A stretch of 62,675 bases of DNA from an uncultured Prevotellaceae bacterium (GCA_900541935.1 UQLZ01000008.1:1-62675), one strand, 5' to 3'. Shown: positions 54,542 through 62,531, counted from the stretch's first letter. Program-made: numbers and translations. Notes: generated by a model not told the origin, from the sequence alone.

Positions 54542-54683
54542 GTACACGAAAGCGAAAAGTGTACCACATGTGTACCACAAAATGGGGCGAAAAAACCTCG
54601 ATTTCGACCCATTTTTCGAGGTTGTGGTACAGTTTTGGTACACAAATCGCAATCTGTGGTACACCTTGTTCGGGGTGTACCAC
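54541..54683. repeat. Seven GTGGTACAC-type repeats upstream of the integrase
   Basis: Copies of GTGGTACAC or its complement GTGTACCAC (one or two variants) at 54541-54547 (GGTACAC), 54559-54567, 54570-54578, 54624-54632, 54636-54643, 54656-54664 and 54675-54683; a looser TGGTACA is at 54495-54501. They are in both orientations and clustered between tRNA and int, where arm-type integrase or excisionase sites are expected. An 8-bp inverted repeat (54594-54601 with 54616-54623, AACCTCGA/TCGAGGTT) lies in the middle. Binding is inferred from position and repetition. Confidence 0.8.
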
Positions 54684-54731
54684 AAGCGAAACTATCATTT
54701 TTTTATAACTTTAATCGAATCTTTCTTAGAT

Positions 54732-55859
54732 ATGGCAAGTGTACCGACAATAAGAGTGATTTTCGACCGCAGAAAGACTGCAACGGCTGTCAAGAAAGCC
54801 TCTGTCGAAATCGAAGTGTATTATAATAGAGAACGCACACGTATCTCTACGGGAGTAAGTGTGCTCAAACAACAATGGCGTGACGGTATGGTGGTGAACC
54901 ACCCGGAAGCACAGCAACTCAACGAAACTATCCGCAGCATGTACGATGCCATCTTCGCTCGCATCGAAACTATGCAACGAAACGGCACGTTTGACGTTGA
55001 ACTGCTGAAGCAGACAAAGGAAACGGAGGTCGAGAAGAAAGCCGACTTCCTCGACTGGCTCGAGGAACGCATCTACAAGCGCAGCGTCAAGGAGTCAACA
55101 CGCCGTCAGCATATAGTTATGCTGAACGAACTGCGCAACTTCGGGCTTATCCGCAACTTCTCCGACCTCACTACCAAGAACATCAAACTGTGGGACGACG
55201 CACTGAAAGCCAAACTCGGCTGTCAGTCGTCGGTGCACGGCTATCACAAACGCCTGAAGCCGTACATTCTCGAAGCAATCCAGTTTGAGCTGATAAAGTC
55301 GAACCCCTACGATGGCATCAAGATTCCTCGCGGCAAGTCGGAAGGCATAAAATACCTTACCGAAGACGAGCGTACACGCATCGAGGAACTTGAACTCTAC
55401 GGACCTGTTGAAAAGGCCCGTGATATGTTCATCTTCTCGTGCTACACCGGGCTCGCCTATTCCGACTTAATAAAGGTCAACCGCAAGGAAATCTTTATGG
55501 AGGGAGAAGATATGTGCATCATTGACAAGCGACTGAAGACAGGTACACCATATACCATAGTGCTGCTTCCGAAAGCCGTGGAGATACTGGAGAAATACAA
55601 CTACGACATCAACCTGATGTCTAACCAAAAGTGCAACGAGTATCTTAAACTCATAGCGCACATGGCTCACATTCACACAAACCTCACTATGCACGTTGGA
55701 CGGCACACCTTTGCCACATGGGCACTCACAAAAGGTGTAGGCATAGAAACTGTGAGCAAGATGCTCGCCCACTCCGACATCTCAATGACGGAGAAATATG
55801 CAAAGGTGCTGAAGTCGAGCGTAATTTCCGGTTTCCACAAACTGCGCAACTCGCAGTAA
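54732..55859 (+). CDS. Tyrosine recombinase (integrase) of the tRNA-Arg element
   Basis: Site-specific recombinase, 375 residues from the ATG at 54732. The frame is open back to 54570 but that part is the repeat region and its translation is not protein-like. Order: N-terminal arm-binding-like segment (about 1-45), SAM-like core-binding domain (about 100-190), catalytic domain with Lys in RLKTGTPYTIVLLP, H321-V-G-R324 (HxxR), His347 and nucleophile Tyr356 (MTEKYAKV). The place of the first catalytic Arg is Ala242 (CYTGLAYSDL), as in Bacteroides recombinases related to IntDOT, which also lack that Arg. It sits beside tRNA-Arg and is co-directional. Probably integrates and excises the element. 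Confidence 0.92.
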   Translation: MASVPTIRVIFDRRKTATAVKKASVEIEVYYNRERTRISTGVSVLKQQWRDGMVVNHPEAQQLNETIRSMYDAIFARIETMQRNGTFDVELLKQTKETEVEKKADFLDWLEERIYKRSVKESTRRQHIVMLNELRNFGLIRNFSDLTTKNIKLWDDALKAKLGCQSSVHGYHKRLKPYILEAIQFELIKSNPYDGIKIPRGKSEGIKYLTEDERTRIEELELYGPVEKARDMFIFSCYTGLAYSDLIKVNRKEIFMEGEDMCIIDKRLKTGTPYTIVLLPKAVEILEKYNYDINLMSNQKCNEYLKLIAHMAHIHTNLTMHVGRHTFATWALTKGVGIETVSKMLAHSDISMTEKYAKVLKSSVISGFHKLRNSQ

Positions 55860-55877
55860 TACTTCCAAAATTCTTAC

Positions 55878-55910
55878 AACAAAGGGTAGCCGCAGTGGCT
55901 ACCCTTTGTT
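55878..55910. terminator. Bidirectional terminator between int and the repressor gene
   Basis: A perfect 14-bp stem (55878-55891 with 55897-55910) with a 5-base loop, between the convergent int and repressor genes; the repressor stop codon is inside it. Confidence 0.85.
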
Positions 55911-56345
55911 GTTTAACTTCTCGACAAGGTCATCTATCTGTTTCTGCTGTTCATCTATCTTTATAGATAGAGAACGCACGTAATTTGTGAGCTGTGAAAT
56001 CAACTGCGACTGGCTCGACAAAATGTTCACCAAAGAATTGCCGCTTATCTCGTTGCCGTCGATAATAGCCCTTATTTGGTCGCTCTCGCTTCTCTCTTGC
56101 TCCGCAACAAACATTTCGCCTTCGCCTGTTTCAAGCCAATCTCTGTTCAATGCCGAATTTTTTGAACACAAAGTATTCATAAACTTGCCGGACATCGGCA
56201 CTTTGCCATTAAGAATTTGGGATAACGCAGCATGGTTATACCCTAACAATTTAGCTAAACATTTTTGGTTAGTCGCATAACCGTTCTTTATCAGCCATTG
56301 TACGATGCTGCGAGCCCTTTCACATCGTAATTTTTCTGCTTCCAT
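55899..56345 (-). CDS. HTH repressor-like regulator with coiled-coil tail
   Basis: A 148-residue DNA-binding protein. The XRE/CI-like helix-turn-helix spans about 20-60 (TNQKCLAKLLGYNHAALSQI then LNGKVPMSGKFMNTLC), followed by DWLETGEGEM, common in phage repressors of Bacteroidetes. The C-terminal part (about 95-148) is a heptad-rich coiled coil that would dimerise it; no LexA-type peptidase domain is seen. It diverges from the rightward operon across a 178-bp control region, the layout of a phage/satellite lysogeny repressor. Natural role as repressor is inferred. Confidence 0.8.
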   Translation of the reverse strand: MEAEKLRCERARSIVQWLIKNGYATNQKCLAKLLGYNHAALSQILNGKVPMSGKFMNTLCSKNSALNRDWLETGEGEMFVAEQERSESDQIRAIIDGNEISGNSLVNILSSQSQLISQLTNYVRSLSIKIDEQQKQIDDLVEKLNNKG

Positions 56346-56364
56346 TTATATATAGTTTATATTT

Positions 56365-56465
56365 TTCTAAATCGCATTAGCATTTATAAATTACTTGAAA
56401 TTTCTCTTTGAGGGTGTTATATATACTTCTAAATTTGCCTAAGTAATTCTAAATGCAAATATAAG
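56365..56465. repeat. Three TTCTAAAT operator-like repeats in the divergent control region
   Basis: TTCTAAATCGCATTAG (56365-56380), TTCTAAATTTGCCTAAG (56427-56443) and TTCTAAATGCAAATATAAG (56447-56465). Copy 2 covers the rightward -7 element and copy 3 the leftward one, so occupancy would affect both promoters. Assigned to the adjacent repressor by position only. Confidence 0.6.
56407..56437 (+). promoter_or_regulatory. Rightward early promoter (-33/-7)
   Basis: TTTG (56407-56410) and TAAATTTG (56430-56437), 19-bp spacer, driving the HTH-primase operon (first ATG 56524). Confidence 0.7.
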
Positions 56466-56489
56466 CACATTAAATGAATTACACACAAA
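56456..56489 (-). promoter_or_regulatory. Leftward repressor promoter
   Basis: Leftward TATATTTG (56463-56456) with TTTG (56489-56486) 22 bp upstream. It would transcribe across the rightward promoter before reaching the repressor ATG at 56345, so the two oppose each other. Confidence 0.5.
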
Positions 56490-56523
56490 ATGGTTTGGAA
56501 ATTTATAAAATATAAACACATAT

Positions 56524-56805
56524 ATGGAAGATAAAGAACTGAAACGCATAACAGCCAAACTTCGACAGATTGAGAAAATGCTCGACCAGGCTCTGGAACT
56601 TTCCTCCAACGATAAGGTAGTTGACAGGCTTATTTCAGTGAAAGAAGCTGCTCAAATGCTTAACATTTCGGAGAACAAACTCCGAAATGAAATCCGTTGC
56701 GGCAATATTAAGGCTTTCAAGACCAAACGTGCCTACAAACTCTCATACGTCGATGTTTTGAAACGTGTGGGCTTCGACTTTAATCAAAAAAAACAGAATA
56801 CTTAA
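56524..56805 (+). CDS. Excisionase/MerR-type HTH protein
   Basis: A 93-residue protein with a helical N-terminus (1-30, possible coiled coil) and a winged-helix domain of the DNA-binding 'excisionase family' type (about 36-85: LISVKEAAQMLNISENKLRNE, then IRCGNIKAFKTKRAYKLSYVDV). First gene of the rightward operon. It may act as the excisionase for the integrase or as an early regulator; the sequence does not decide. Confidence 0.75.
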   Translation: MEDKELKRITAKLRQIEKMLDQALELSSNDKVVDRLISVKEAAQMLNISENKLRNEIRCGNIKAFKTKRAYKLSYVDVLKRVGFDFNQKKQNT

Positions 56806-56816
56806 TCCAACGACAA

Positions 56817-57062
56817 ATGACGAACAACGAAATCAAGACAACCGAGGCTGAATTGCTCAATAATTACCTCGACTCGATACCCTCGTGCGACAGGAAATAT
56901 TTCGCTCGCGAAGTGGTAAGGCGTTGCGGAAACGGCATCACGATGAAGACTTTCTACAACTGGAAATATATGTCGTGCCGTATTCCGGTTTTCGCCAAGA
57001 AAATCATCGAAGAAGTGGCAGGAAAAGAAATATTTATATGGGACACCGACTTTACCTCATAG
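56817..57062 (+). CDS. Small HTH-like protein
   Basis: An 81-residue protein containing KYFAREVVRRCGNGITMKTF followed by YNWKYMSCRIPVFAKKIIEE, a pattern of a short helix-turn-helix in which the Trp-Lys segment could be the recognition helix. It is 12 bp after the preceding gene and 4 bp before the next, in the same operon. Probably a DNA-binding regulator; not assigned to a family. Confidence 0.6.
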   Translation: MTNNEIKTTEAELLNNYLDSIPSCDRKYFAREVVRRCGNGITMKTFYNWKYMSCRIPVFAKKIIEEVAGKEIFIWDTDFTS

Positions 57063-57065
57063 GCT

Positions 57066-57266
57066 ATGACTGAATCAATACCCAAATGTGACCCAATGGG
57101 CGTTTACTGCGTCAAAAGAACTTGTGCAGCACTCGAAGTGTGCAAGAAGACTTTACAGAAGTATCGCCGCAGAGGCTATATCAAGCCTATAAACGAGAAT
57201 AAGTACCGTTTCCTTTACTCCGGGCAGTCTATCATCGACTGCTGGCATAAACTCCGTGGTATATGA
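57066..57266 (+). CDS. Small MerR/excisionase-type HTH protein
   Basis: A 66-residue protein: CAALEVCKKTLQKYRRRGYI resembles the first helices of a MerR/excisionase HTH, then a beta-wing (KPINENKYRFLYSGQSI). Its last 4 bases overlap the primase start (ATGA), implying coupled translation. May help load the replication protein or regulate excision; not determined. Confidence 0.6.
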   Translation: MTESIPKCDPMGVYCVKRTCAALEVCKKTLQKYRRRGYIKPINENKYRFLYSGQSIIDCWHKLRGI

Positions 57267-60200
57267 TTAGCGACAACACTGTGCAGAGGGTCAAAGACCT
57301 CTCTATCGTCGATGTTCTTGGCAAATACGTCAAACTGCAACGGCAAGGAGCAAACTATGTGTGCTGCTGCCCCTTCCACGGCGAGAAATCACCTTCGCTT
57401 AACGTGTCGCCAAGCAAGAACTTGTGGCACTGCTTCGGTTGTGACCGTGGCGGTGATGCCATTAAGTTTGTAATGGAACTTCAGAACATCGAATTTCACA
57501 CTGCTGTCGAGGAAATTGCTAAAAGTAACGGCGTTTATGTGGAGTATGTGACAACGGAGCGTAGCGAGGAGCAAATCGCTGATGCAAAGCATCGTGAGAG
57601 TCTGCTCATCGCTATTGAACAGGTGCAGGAATACTTTGTTTCTTCGCTCGAAACAGACGCTAAAGGTAAGGACTACGCTTTCCGTCGCTGGGGCGAAGAG
57701 TTCTGCCACAAGGTCGGCATCGGCTTCGCTCCATATTCGTCTGCGGCGTTTCTCGACTGGTGCAAGAGCAAGGCCATAAATATTGACTTGCTGCTTGAAG
57801 TCGGTATTGTGAAGAAAAGCGAGAACGACGGCTCGCTTTACGCTTTCTTCCGAAATCGTGTCACTATCCCTATACGCAGCCGGTCTCGGAAAATCATCGG
57901 CTTCACCGCTCGCGACATCACCGGCAACGAGAAAGCGAAATACATCAACTCGACTACCTCAAAGATCTTCGCCAAGGGTGAAGTGCTTTTCGGCATCGAC
58001 AAGGCGGCTAACGCAGCGAGGAATGAAGATTTCGTAATTTGTGTGGAGGGTGCGCCGGACGTGCTACGGCTCCAATCCGTGGGACTGGAGAATGCAGTCG
58101 CTACGCTCGGAACGGCGTGGACGGACAAGCACTTCGACGCTTTGGCAAAAATCACGAAGACGGTATGCTTCATTCCCGACTGCGATGTGCCGGGCGACGG
58201 ACAGGACTTCGGAGCAGGCGAAACTGCTGTTATCCGAAACGGCGAAGCCGCAATGCGTCACGGCTTTGCGGTCACTGTCCGTGAACTGCCTTTTGCCGAA
58301 ATTGACGGCAAGCCGGCGAAGAACGATGCCGACAGTTACATTTCCTGCAAAGAGGACTTCACCAACCTCGAAGAAAAGCACTTTGTCGTATGGCTCGCAG
58401 AGAAGCGTTATCCACTCGTGAAAACACAAGTGGCAAGGCGCAAGTTGGTAACTGACTTAACTTCCCTACTCGCCTGTATCGACGACAAATTGATTATTGC
58501 GGACTGCATCGAGCAGCTTGCTAAGATTGACGGAAAGCAACGCTTCTGGAAAGAATCGCTTAAATCCGTAAAGGAGGAAAGCCGACGTAATGCTATCCGC
58601 GAAAGAAAAGATTCTTCACCTGCCACGGCTAAACAGCGTGAAGCCGAACTTTTGAACAAGTTCGGTCTTTTTATCCGTGATAATATGTACTTCTCTGTCG
58701 CCGAGGACGAGCCGGTAAGGCTCTCTAACTTCATTCTTGAACCGATGTACCACGTCAAGGACGAGTACAACGGCACTCGTATCTTCAAAATCCGAAACGA
58801 GTACAATCAAGAGGAAGTAATCGAGTTTCACGAGTCGGACCTCGTTTCACTCTCCAACTTTCAGCAGAAAGTCGGTAGCCTCGGCAACTTTATATGGAAA
58901 GCCAAAATCGACAAACTCAATGTTGTTAAGGAACTCCTTTACACGCTCACGGACTCCGCTCTGCTAATCAAGCAGATGGGATGGGACGCCGTGAACGAGT
59001 TCTATGCCTGGGGCAATGGAATACTCAAAGACGGGACTTTTCTGCCTGTCGATGACCTTGGCATCGTCAGGATTGATGACCGACATAAATACTATATCCC
59101 GGCTACATCGGTGATGTATCGCCAAAACCCTGCTGTGTTCCAGTTTGAACGTATGTTCAAGCACGAGAACCGCAGTGCAATCACGCTCTACGACTTCGCT
59201 CAAAAGGTGATTGACGTGTTCGGCGACAACGGAAAAGTCGGGCTTTGCTTCCTCTTTGCCTCGATGTTCCGTGATATTATATATCCGATTAAGAACTGCT
59301 TTCCGCTGCTTAATCTGTTCGGTCTGAAAGGTACAGGCAAAACATCGCTCGCCACTACCTTGCAGTCGTTATTTATCCACAGTGTGGACCCGCCGAGCAT
59401 CGGCATCGCCTCTATTCCGTCGATGAACGACCGTGTCTCGCAAGTTACTAACGCCATGGTGGTTTTTGACGAGTACAAAAACGACCTTGACGAGCGCAAA
59501 ATCGCCTATCTTAAGGCTCTTTGGGGCGGTGCCGGTCAGACGAAGAAGAATATGAACGGCGACGGAAAGGCGGCTCAAACCGTCGTTACCTCGGCTGTAG
59601 TTATCTGCGGTCAGGATTTACCGACTCGCGACATCGCTCTTTACAGCCGTGTGATTCACCTAACTTTCTCCCGACCTTCTTTCACTGCCGAGGAACGCCG
59701 TCGCTTTGATGACCTCAAAGAAATAAGCAACCTCGGCAATACGCATCTCGCAGTACAGGTGCTCAATCTGCGTAAGGTCGTGGAGAACGGTTATCGCCAA
59801 AACCATTCAATCGTGAGAAAGGAACTTTCCAACGCTCTTGCCGACGAGGAAATCGAAGACCGTGTGCTCGACAACTGGGTCGTGCCACTCGCTGCTTTCC
59901 GAACGCTGGAGTCGTCGCTGCGACTCCCATTCACGTATTCGGAAATGTTCGACATCACCATCGCCGGCATACGCTATCAGAACGAGGGGTGCAAGAAGAA
60001 TACTGAAATGGCTGACTTCTGGGAAGTCATCGACTCGCTGCACTCGCAAGGCCGCATTATCGACAAGGCGCATTTCAAAATACGCTATTTAACGGAATTC
60101 CGAGGCATCGGAAGCTCCGAGCCGGTGGTGTTCGCCAAGCCAACTCAGGTGCTGTTCCTAAATCCGTCTGCCGTGTCTGCCCTTTACACTGGGCGCATCG

Positions 60201-60544
60201 CCGGCGGTGCTGTCGGCAAGAACACGGGCAACTGGGGAACGGTGCTCACTTACCTTAAAGTGCAGCCTTCGTTCCTCGGTCTTAAACAGGACCGTTTTAA
60301 TATACTGCTCCCGAACGGTACACTCGATTACACAATCGATACTTCTTTGGGTGGCTCGCAGAAGAAACTTCGCGTGAACCGCCCTAAGGCTCTATGCTTC
60401 GATTATGGTATGCTCAAAGATAAGTATTCAATCAACCTCGAAACAAGCACTGTTTCGGAGGCTGATTTGGACGTGGACGAGACTTCGCAGGTCGCTACGC
60501 CCACAGCACCTCCAAAATCACAGCAAGAAGAACTACCGTTCTAA
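57263..60544 (+). CDS. Primase-ATPase (CHC2 zinc finger, Toprim, P-loop helicase-like)
   Basis: A 1093-residue replication protein combining primase and a probable helicase. A CHC2 zinc finger uses C36, H39, C57 and C60 (CCPFHGEKSPSL ... WHCFGC); a Toprim domain (about 256-345) has Glu262 in CVEGAPDVL and the D306/D308 pair in IPDCDVPGDG; a C-terminal ATPase has Walker A GLKGTGKTS at 687-695 and Walker B VVFDEYKND (D736-E737). The helicase subtype (SF3-like or RecA-like) is not decided. The last residues are EELPF, like the SSB tail. It is downstream of the HTH genes by a 4-bp overlap and directly upstream of an iteron region, so it most likely initiates replication of the element from that origin. 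Confidence 0.88.
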   Translation: MISDNTVQRVKDLSIVDVLGKYVKLQRQGANYVCCCPFHGEKSPSLNVSPSKNLWHCFGCDRGGDAIKFVMELQNIEFHTAVEEIAKSNGVYVEYVTTERSEEQIADAKHRESLLIAIEQVQEYFVSSLETDAKGKDYAFRRWGEEFCHKVGIGFAPYSSAAFLDWCKSKAINIDLLLEVGIVKKSENDGSLYAFFRNRVTIPIRSRSRKIIGFTARDITGNEKAKYINSTTSKIFAKGEVLFGIDKAANAARNEDFVICVEGAPDVLRLQSVGLENAVATLGTAWTDKHFDALAKITKTVCFIPDCDVPGDGQDFGAGETAVIRNGEAAMRHGFAVTVRELPFAEIDGKPAKNDADSYISCKEDFTNLEEKHFVVWLAEKRYPLVKTQVARRKLVTDLTSLLACIDDKLIIADCIEQLAKIDGKQRFWKESLKSVKEESRRNAIRERKDSSPATAKQREAELLNKFGLFIRDNMYFSVAEDEPVRLSNFILEPMYHVKDEYNGTRIFKIRNEYNQEEVIEFHESDLVSLSNFQQKVGSLGNFIWKAKIDKLNVVKELLYTLTDSALLIKQMGWDAVNEFYAWGNGILKDGTFLPVDDLGIVRIDDRHKYYIPATSVMYRQNPAVFQFERMFKHENRSAITLYDFAQKVIDVFGDNGKVGLCFLFASMFRDIIYPIKNCFPLLNLFGLKGTGKTSLATTLQSLFIHSVDPPSIGIASIPSMNDRVSQVTNAMVVFDEYKNDLDERKIAYLKALWGGAGQTKKNMNGDGKAAQTVVTSAVVICGQDLPTRDIALYSRVIHLTFSRPSFTAEERRRFDDLKEISNLGNTHLAVQVLNLRKVVENGYRQNHSIVRKELSNALADEEIEDRVLDNWVVPLAAFRTLESSLRLPFTYSEMFDITIAGIRYQNEGCKKNTEMADFWEVIDSLHSQGRIIDKAHFKIRYLTEFRGIGSSEPVVFAKPTQVLFLNPSAVSALYTGRIAGGAVGKNTGNWGTVLTYLKVQPSFLGLKQDRFNILLPNGTLDYTIDTSLGGSQKKLRVNRPKALCFDYGMLKDKYSINLETSTVSEADLDVDETSQVATPTAPPKSQQEELPF

Positions 60545-60581
60545 GAAGCAAAAATAATTTATTCTTTATATGTATTAATGG

Positions 60582-60616
60582 TCCGGGCATATTGTGAAAT
60601 ATGCTCGGATTTTTTT
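60582..60616 (+). terminator. Terminator of the HTH-primase operon
   Basis: A 12-bp stem (60582-60593 with 60598-60609, one G.T) with a 4-base loop, followed by T7. Confidence 0.85.
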
Positions 60617-60658
60617 CGGCAAAAGCAAAGGTCGGAAAAATGGGGTCGGTTATATTAC

Positions 60659-60877
60659 GTTGACAGCGTTGACAAGGTTGACAACGCTTTATATCAACTA
60701 CATACGGAAAATATCTGCGTTGACAAACGTTGACAAAGGTTGACACTTTCGGCATTTTCCGAAAATGCCGTAGCCAAGCGTTGACACTTTTATAATATAT
60801 ATTCTTTTAGTAAAAAAGATATATTATTGTATATCAGCGGCTTTATCGCTGATATTTTAGTGTGTCAACGTGTCAAC
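60659..60877. repeat. Iteron cluster, AT-rich tract and hairpins: predicted replication origin
   Basis: Seven direct GTTGACA copies at 60659-60665, 60668-60674, 60677-60683, 60719-60725, 60729-60735, 60739-60745 and 60780-60786 (spaced 9-10 bp within groups), and two inverted copies TGTCAAC at 60863-60869 and 60871-60877. A 10-bp perfect inverted repeat (60750-60770) lies among the direct copies. Between the two sets is an AT-rich stretch (about 60787-60833) and a 9-bp hairpin with 7-base loop (60831-60855). Iterons on both sides of a melting region just downstream of the primase gene are the layout of satellite origins. The remaining gap (60878-61049) holds the next gene's promoter and a small CCCGAT/ATCGGG hairpin near 60935-60957. 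Confidence 0.75.
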
Positions 60878-61008
60878 CGATGGCTACACCTAAATGTGTG
60901 TACCCGGTCTGCAACGCAATTTTTTTTCTCACCGCCCGATTTTGAGGAAATATCGGGGGTGTCGCCCCATATCGCCCTTTGTTCTTATGCCAACATTTTG
61001 ATTGTACA

Positions 61009-61016
61009 TAACTTTG
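61009..61016 (+). promoter_or_regulatory. Bacteroides-type -7 element downstream of the origin region
   Basis: TAACTTTG, 33 bases before the ATG at 61050. Confidence 0.55.
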
Positions 61017-61049
61017 CAGCACAAACTAAACATCTTTTAATCTTTCTGA

Positions 61050-61553
61050 ATGAACTCATATTTCCTTTATATACATCTCGACGACTACCTCGCTCAGTGG
61101 TTTATCAACGACCAGGGTGGCAAATACCCTGTGGAACTGAAACGCGGAAGTGTCGAGAGCATCATTCTCGAATCGTTTCTTGCCAAGCAGCCGGAAGATA
61201 TTCCGCAGCAGACGGAGGCGAACAATCCCGATGCCGTTAAAATCGCCATTCCTTTCTTCAAGTCCAAAGACGTTAATTACTTCAACTATCTGCCGAAACG
61301 TGCGGAAGATCTGCTCGTCGCCACTATCCGCAACCGCTTCGACGTTGAACTTTGGACTACTCTTCATAAGTTCACTTCGATTATTAATCGTCAGGATGAA
61401 CTTATTTACGCTTTTATGGAAAGTCACGGCATCGAGATTAACGAAAAAAACTGGTGCACTATCGCTAAACGCTATCAGCGAAAGCGCACTGTATATCGAA
61501 TAAATGAAAGAGTCAAAAAATTTCGCTCAAACTTGAAAGCGAAAAAACGCTGA
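61050..61553 (+). CDS. Unrecognised element protein with basic C-terminus
   Basis: A 167-residue soluble protein with a central FDVELWTTLHKF segment and a basic C-terminal tail (KRYQRKRTVYRINERVKKFR and eleven more residues) that could bind nucleic acid. No signal or transmembrane segment. I do not recognise the family. It has its own promoter after the origin and is followed by three TGTAAC repeats and the next gene, so it is part of the same transcription unit as that gene. Confidence 0.65.
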   Translation: MNSYFLYIHLDDYLAQWFINDQGGKYPVELKRGSVESIILESFLAKQPEDIPQQTEANNPDAVKIAIPFFKSKDVNYFNYLPKRAEDLLVATIRNRFDVELWTTLHKFTSIINRQDELIYAFMESHGIEINEKNWCTIAKRYQRKRTVYRINERVKKFRSNLKAKKR

Positions 61554-61554
61554 A

Positions 61555-61578
61555 TGTAACGCTTGTAACACTTGTAAC
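61555..61578. repeat. Three tandem TGTAAC repeats (9-bp period)
   Basis: TGTAAC at 61555-61560, 61564-61569 and 61573-61578, spaced exactly 9 bp, in the gap before the ATG at 61589. They may be a binding site for a regulator or a translational control element. Confidence 0.6.
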
Positions 61579-61588
61579 TATATACTAT

Positions 61589-62014
61589 ATGAGGACTACG
61601 AAACAAATATTGCCGGGAGTTAAGGAGATTGGCTGGGTAAGGTGTGAGCACCTTGTGAATGACATCGCTCTGCGTGGCATCGCTATGATGCCGGTCCCGA
61701 TTCTTACCGACATTCACAATGTGCCGTTCTTCGATGAACCGACTTGCGAGTGTGTCACGGAGAACGACGGCGGCAACCGCACGGACACGGCGAAGCTGAA
61801 GTTCGCCTCGGAGGACCTGCTGCCGCTCAAAGAGCATCTCGCTTTCGTCGTTACCGCCATAGACGGTAACTCCTACATCATCGGTGCTCGTGAAACGCCG
61901 TTCCCGGTGATCAAACACACCATCTCGTTCGGCGATGCCGACGGCGACGGTGCCGGATTCATCTACGAAATCACGCACAAGGCGATTAAATCGCTCGTGC
62001 CGTGCCATAAATAA
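61589..62014 (+). CDS. Unrecognised element protein, beta-rich
   Basis: A 141-residue protein (ATG at 61589) with conserved-looking segments VPILTDIHNVPFFDEPTCEC and HLAFVVTAIDGNSYIIGARE, predominantly beta-strand composition. Similar small proteins occur in Bacteroidetes integrative elements as far as I can judge from style, but I cannot name the family or a function. G+C-rich codon use like the rest of the element core. Followed by a terminator. Confidence 0.65.
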   Translation: MRTTKQILPGVKEIGWVRCEHLVNDIALRGIAMMPVPILTDIHNVPFFDEPTCECVTENDGGNRTDTAKLKFASEDLLPLKEHLAFVVTAIDGNSYIIGARETPFPVIKHTISFGDADGDGAGFIYEITHKAIKSLVPCHK

Positions 62015-62080
62015 ATTTTTGAGCATTCCATATTGAACACTCAATCCCAGTGTCATAAGTAAGAAAAATTGATATGTTTT

Positions 62081-62114
62081 GCCGTCGGTTCGTGATGAAT
62101 AGACGGCTTTTTTT
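62081..62114 (+). terminator. Terminator after the last recognised gene
   Basis: A short 6-bp GCCGTC/GACGGC stem closing a 15-base loop, followed by T7. Downstream of it (62115-62675) I see no gene with a proper start on either strand; see findings. Confidence 0.65.
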
Positions 62115-62531
62115 CGTATTCAGAGCTGCCTTTCTGCGACACCTTCCCGATTGTTGCGATTGGTAAAGCGGAAAGTGTGGCCGTTGCCGTGCAGTCACAC
62201 ATTGTCGCAGCCGTGGCTTTGTAGTCGAGGCGATTTGCCTATCGCTTTTCGTGGAACGGTCATATTCTCGGCTACGTTTCCCTCGCTGACCGCTTCGCAG
62301 CTCTCCTTTGTGGCAGTCCTCACTCGTTCTTCTTGCCCCATCTGTGCCGATGATGCAGTCCACGCTGCCGAATAACTCCGCACAAGTATCTCTTTCTGCT
62401 TCTCTACGCTACCTCGCCGAAGTGTCGCACCATTGGGAACGACCGCTCAGTCCTGCAAGCGGTTTCCACATCGGCTTTGCGTTGCAGTGAAGTTTGGTGT
62501 CTGCGTCTGCGAGTGTGGTAAGGTCACAGCC

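Noticed and set aside
54570..54731. In-frame extension of the integrase at its N-terminus
   Set aside because: The translation runs through the GTAC repeats and is not protein-like; ATG 54732 gives the expected start.
57263..60544. Chromosomal DnaG primase
   Set aside because: It is nearly twice DnaG length with a fused P-loop ATPase and belongs to the foreign element next to a tRNA.
60659..60877. CRISPR array in the GTTGACA repeats
   Set aside because: The repeats are 7 bp with 2-36 bp spacing, in both orientations, with no cas genes; iteron origin fits better.
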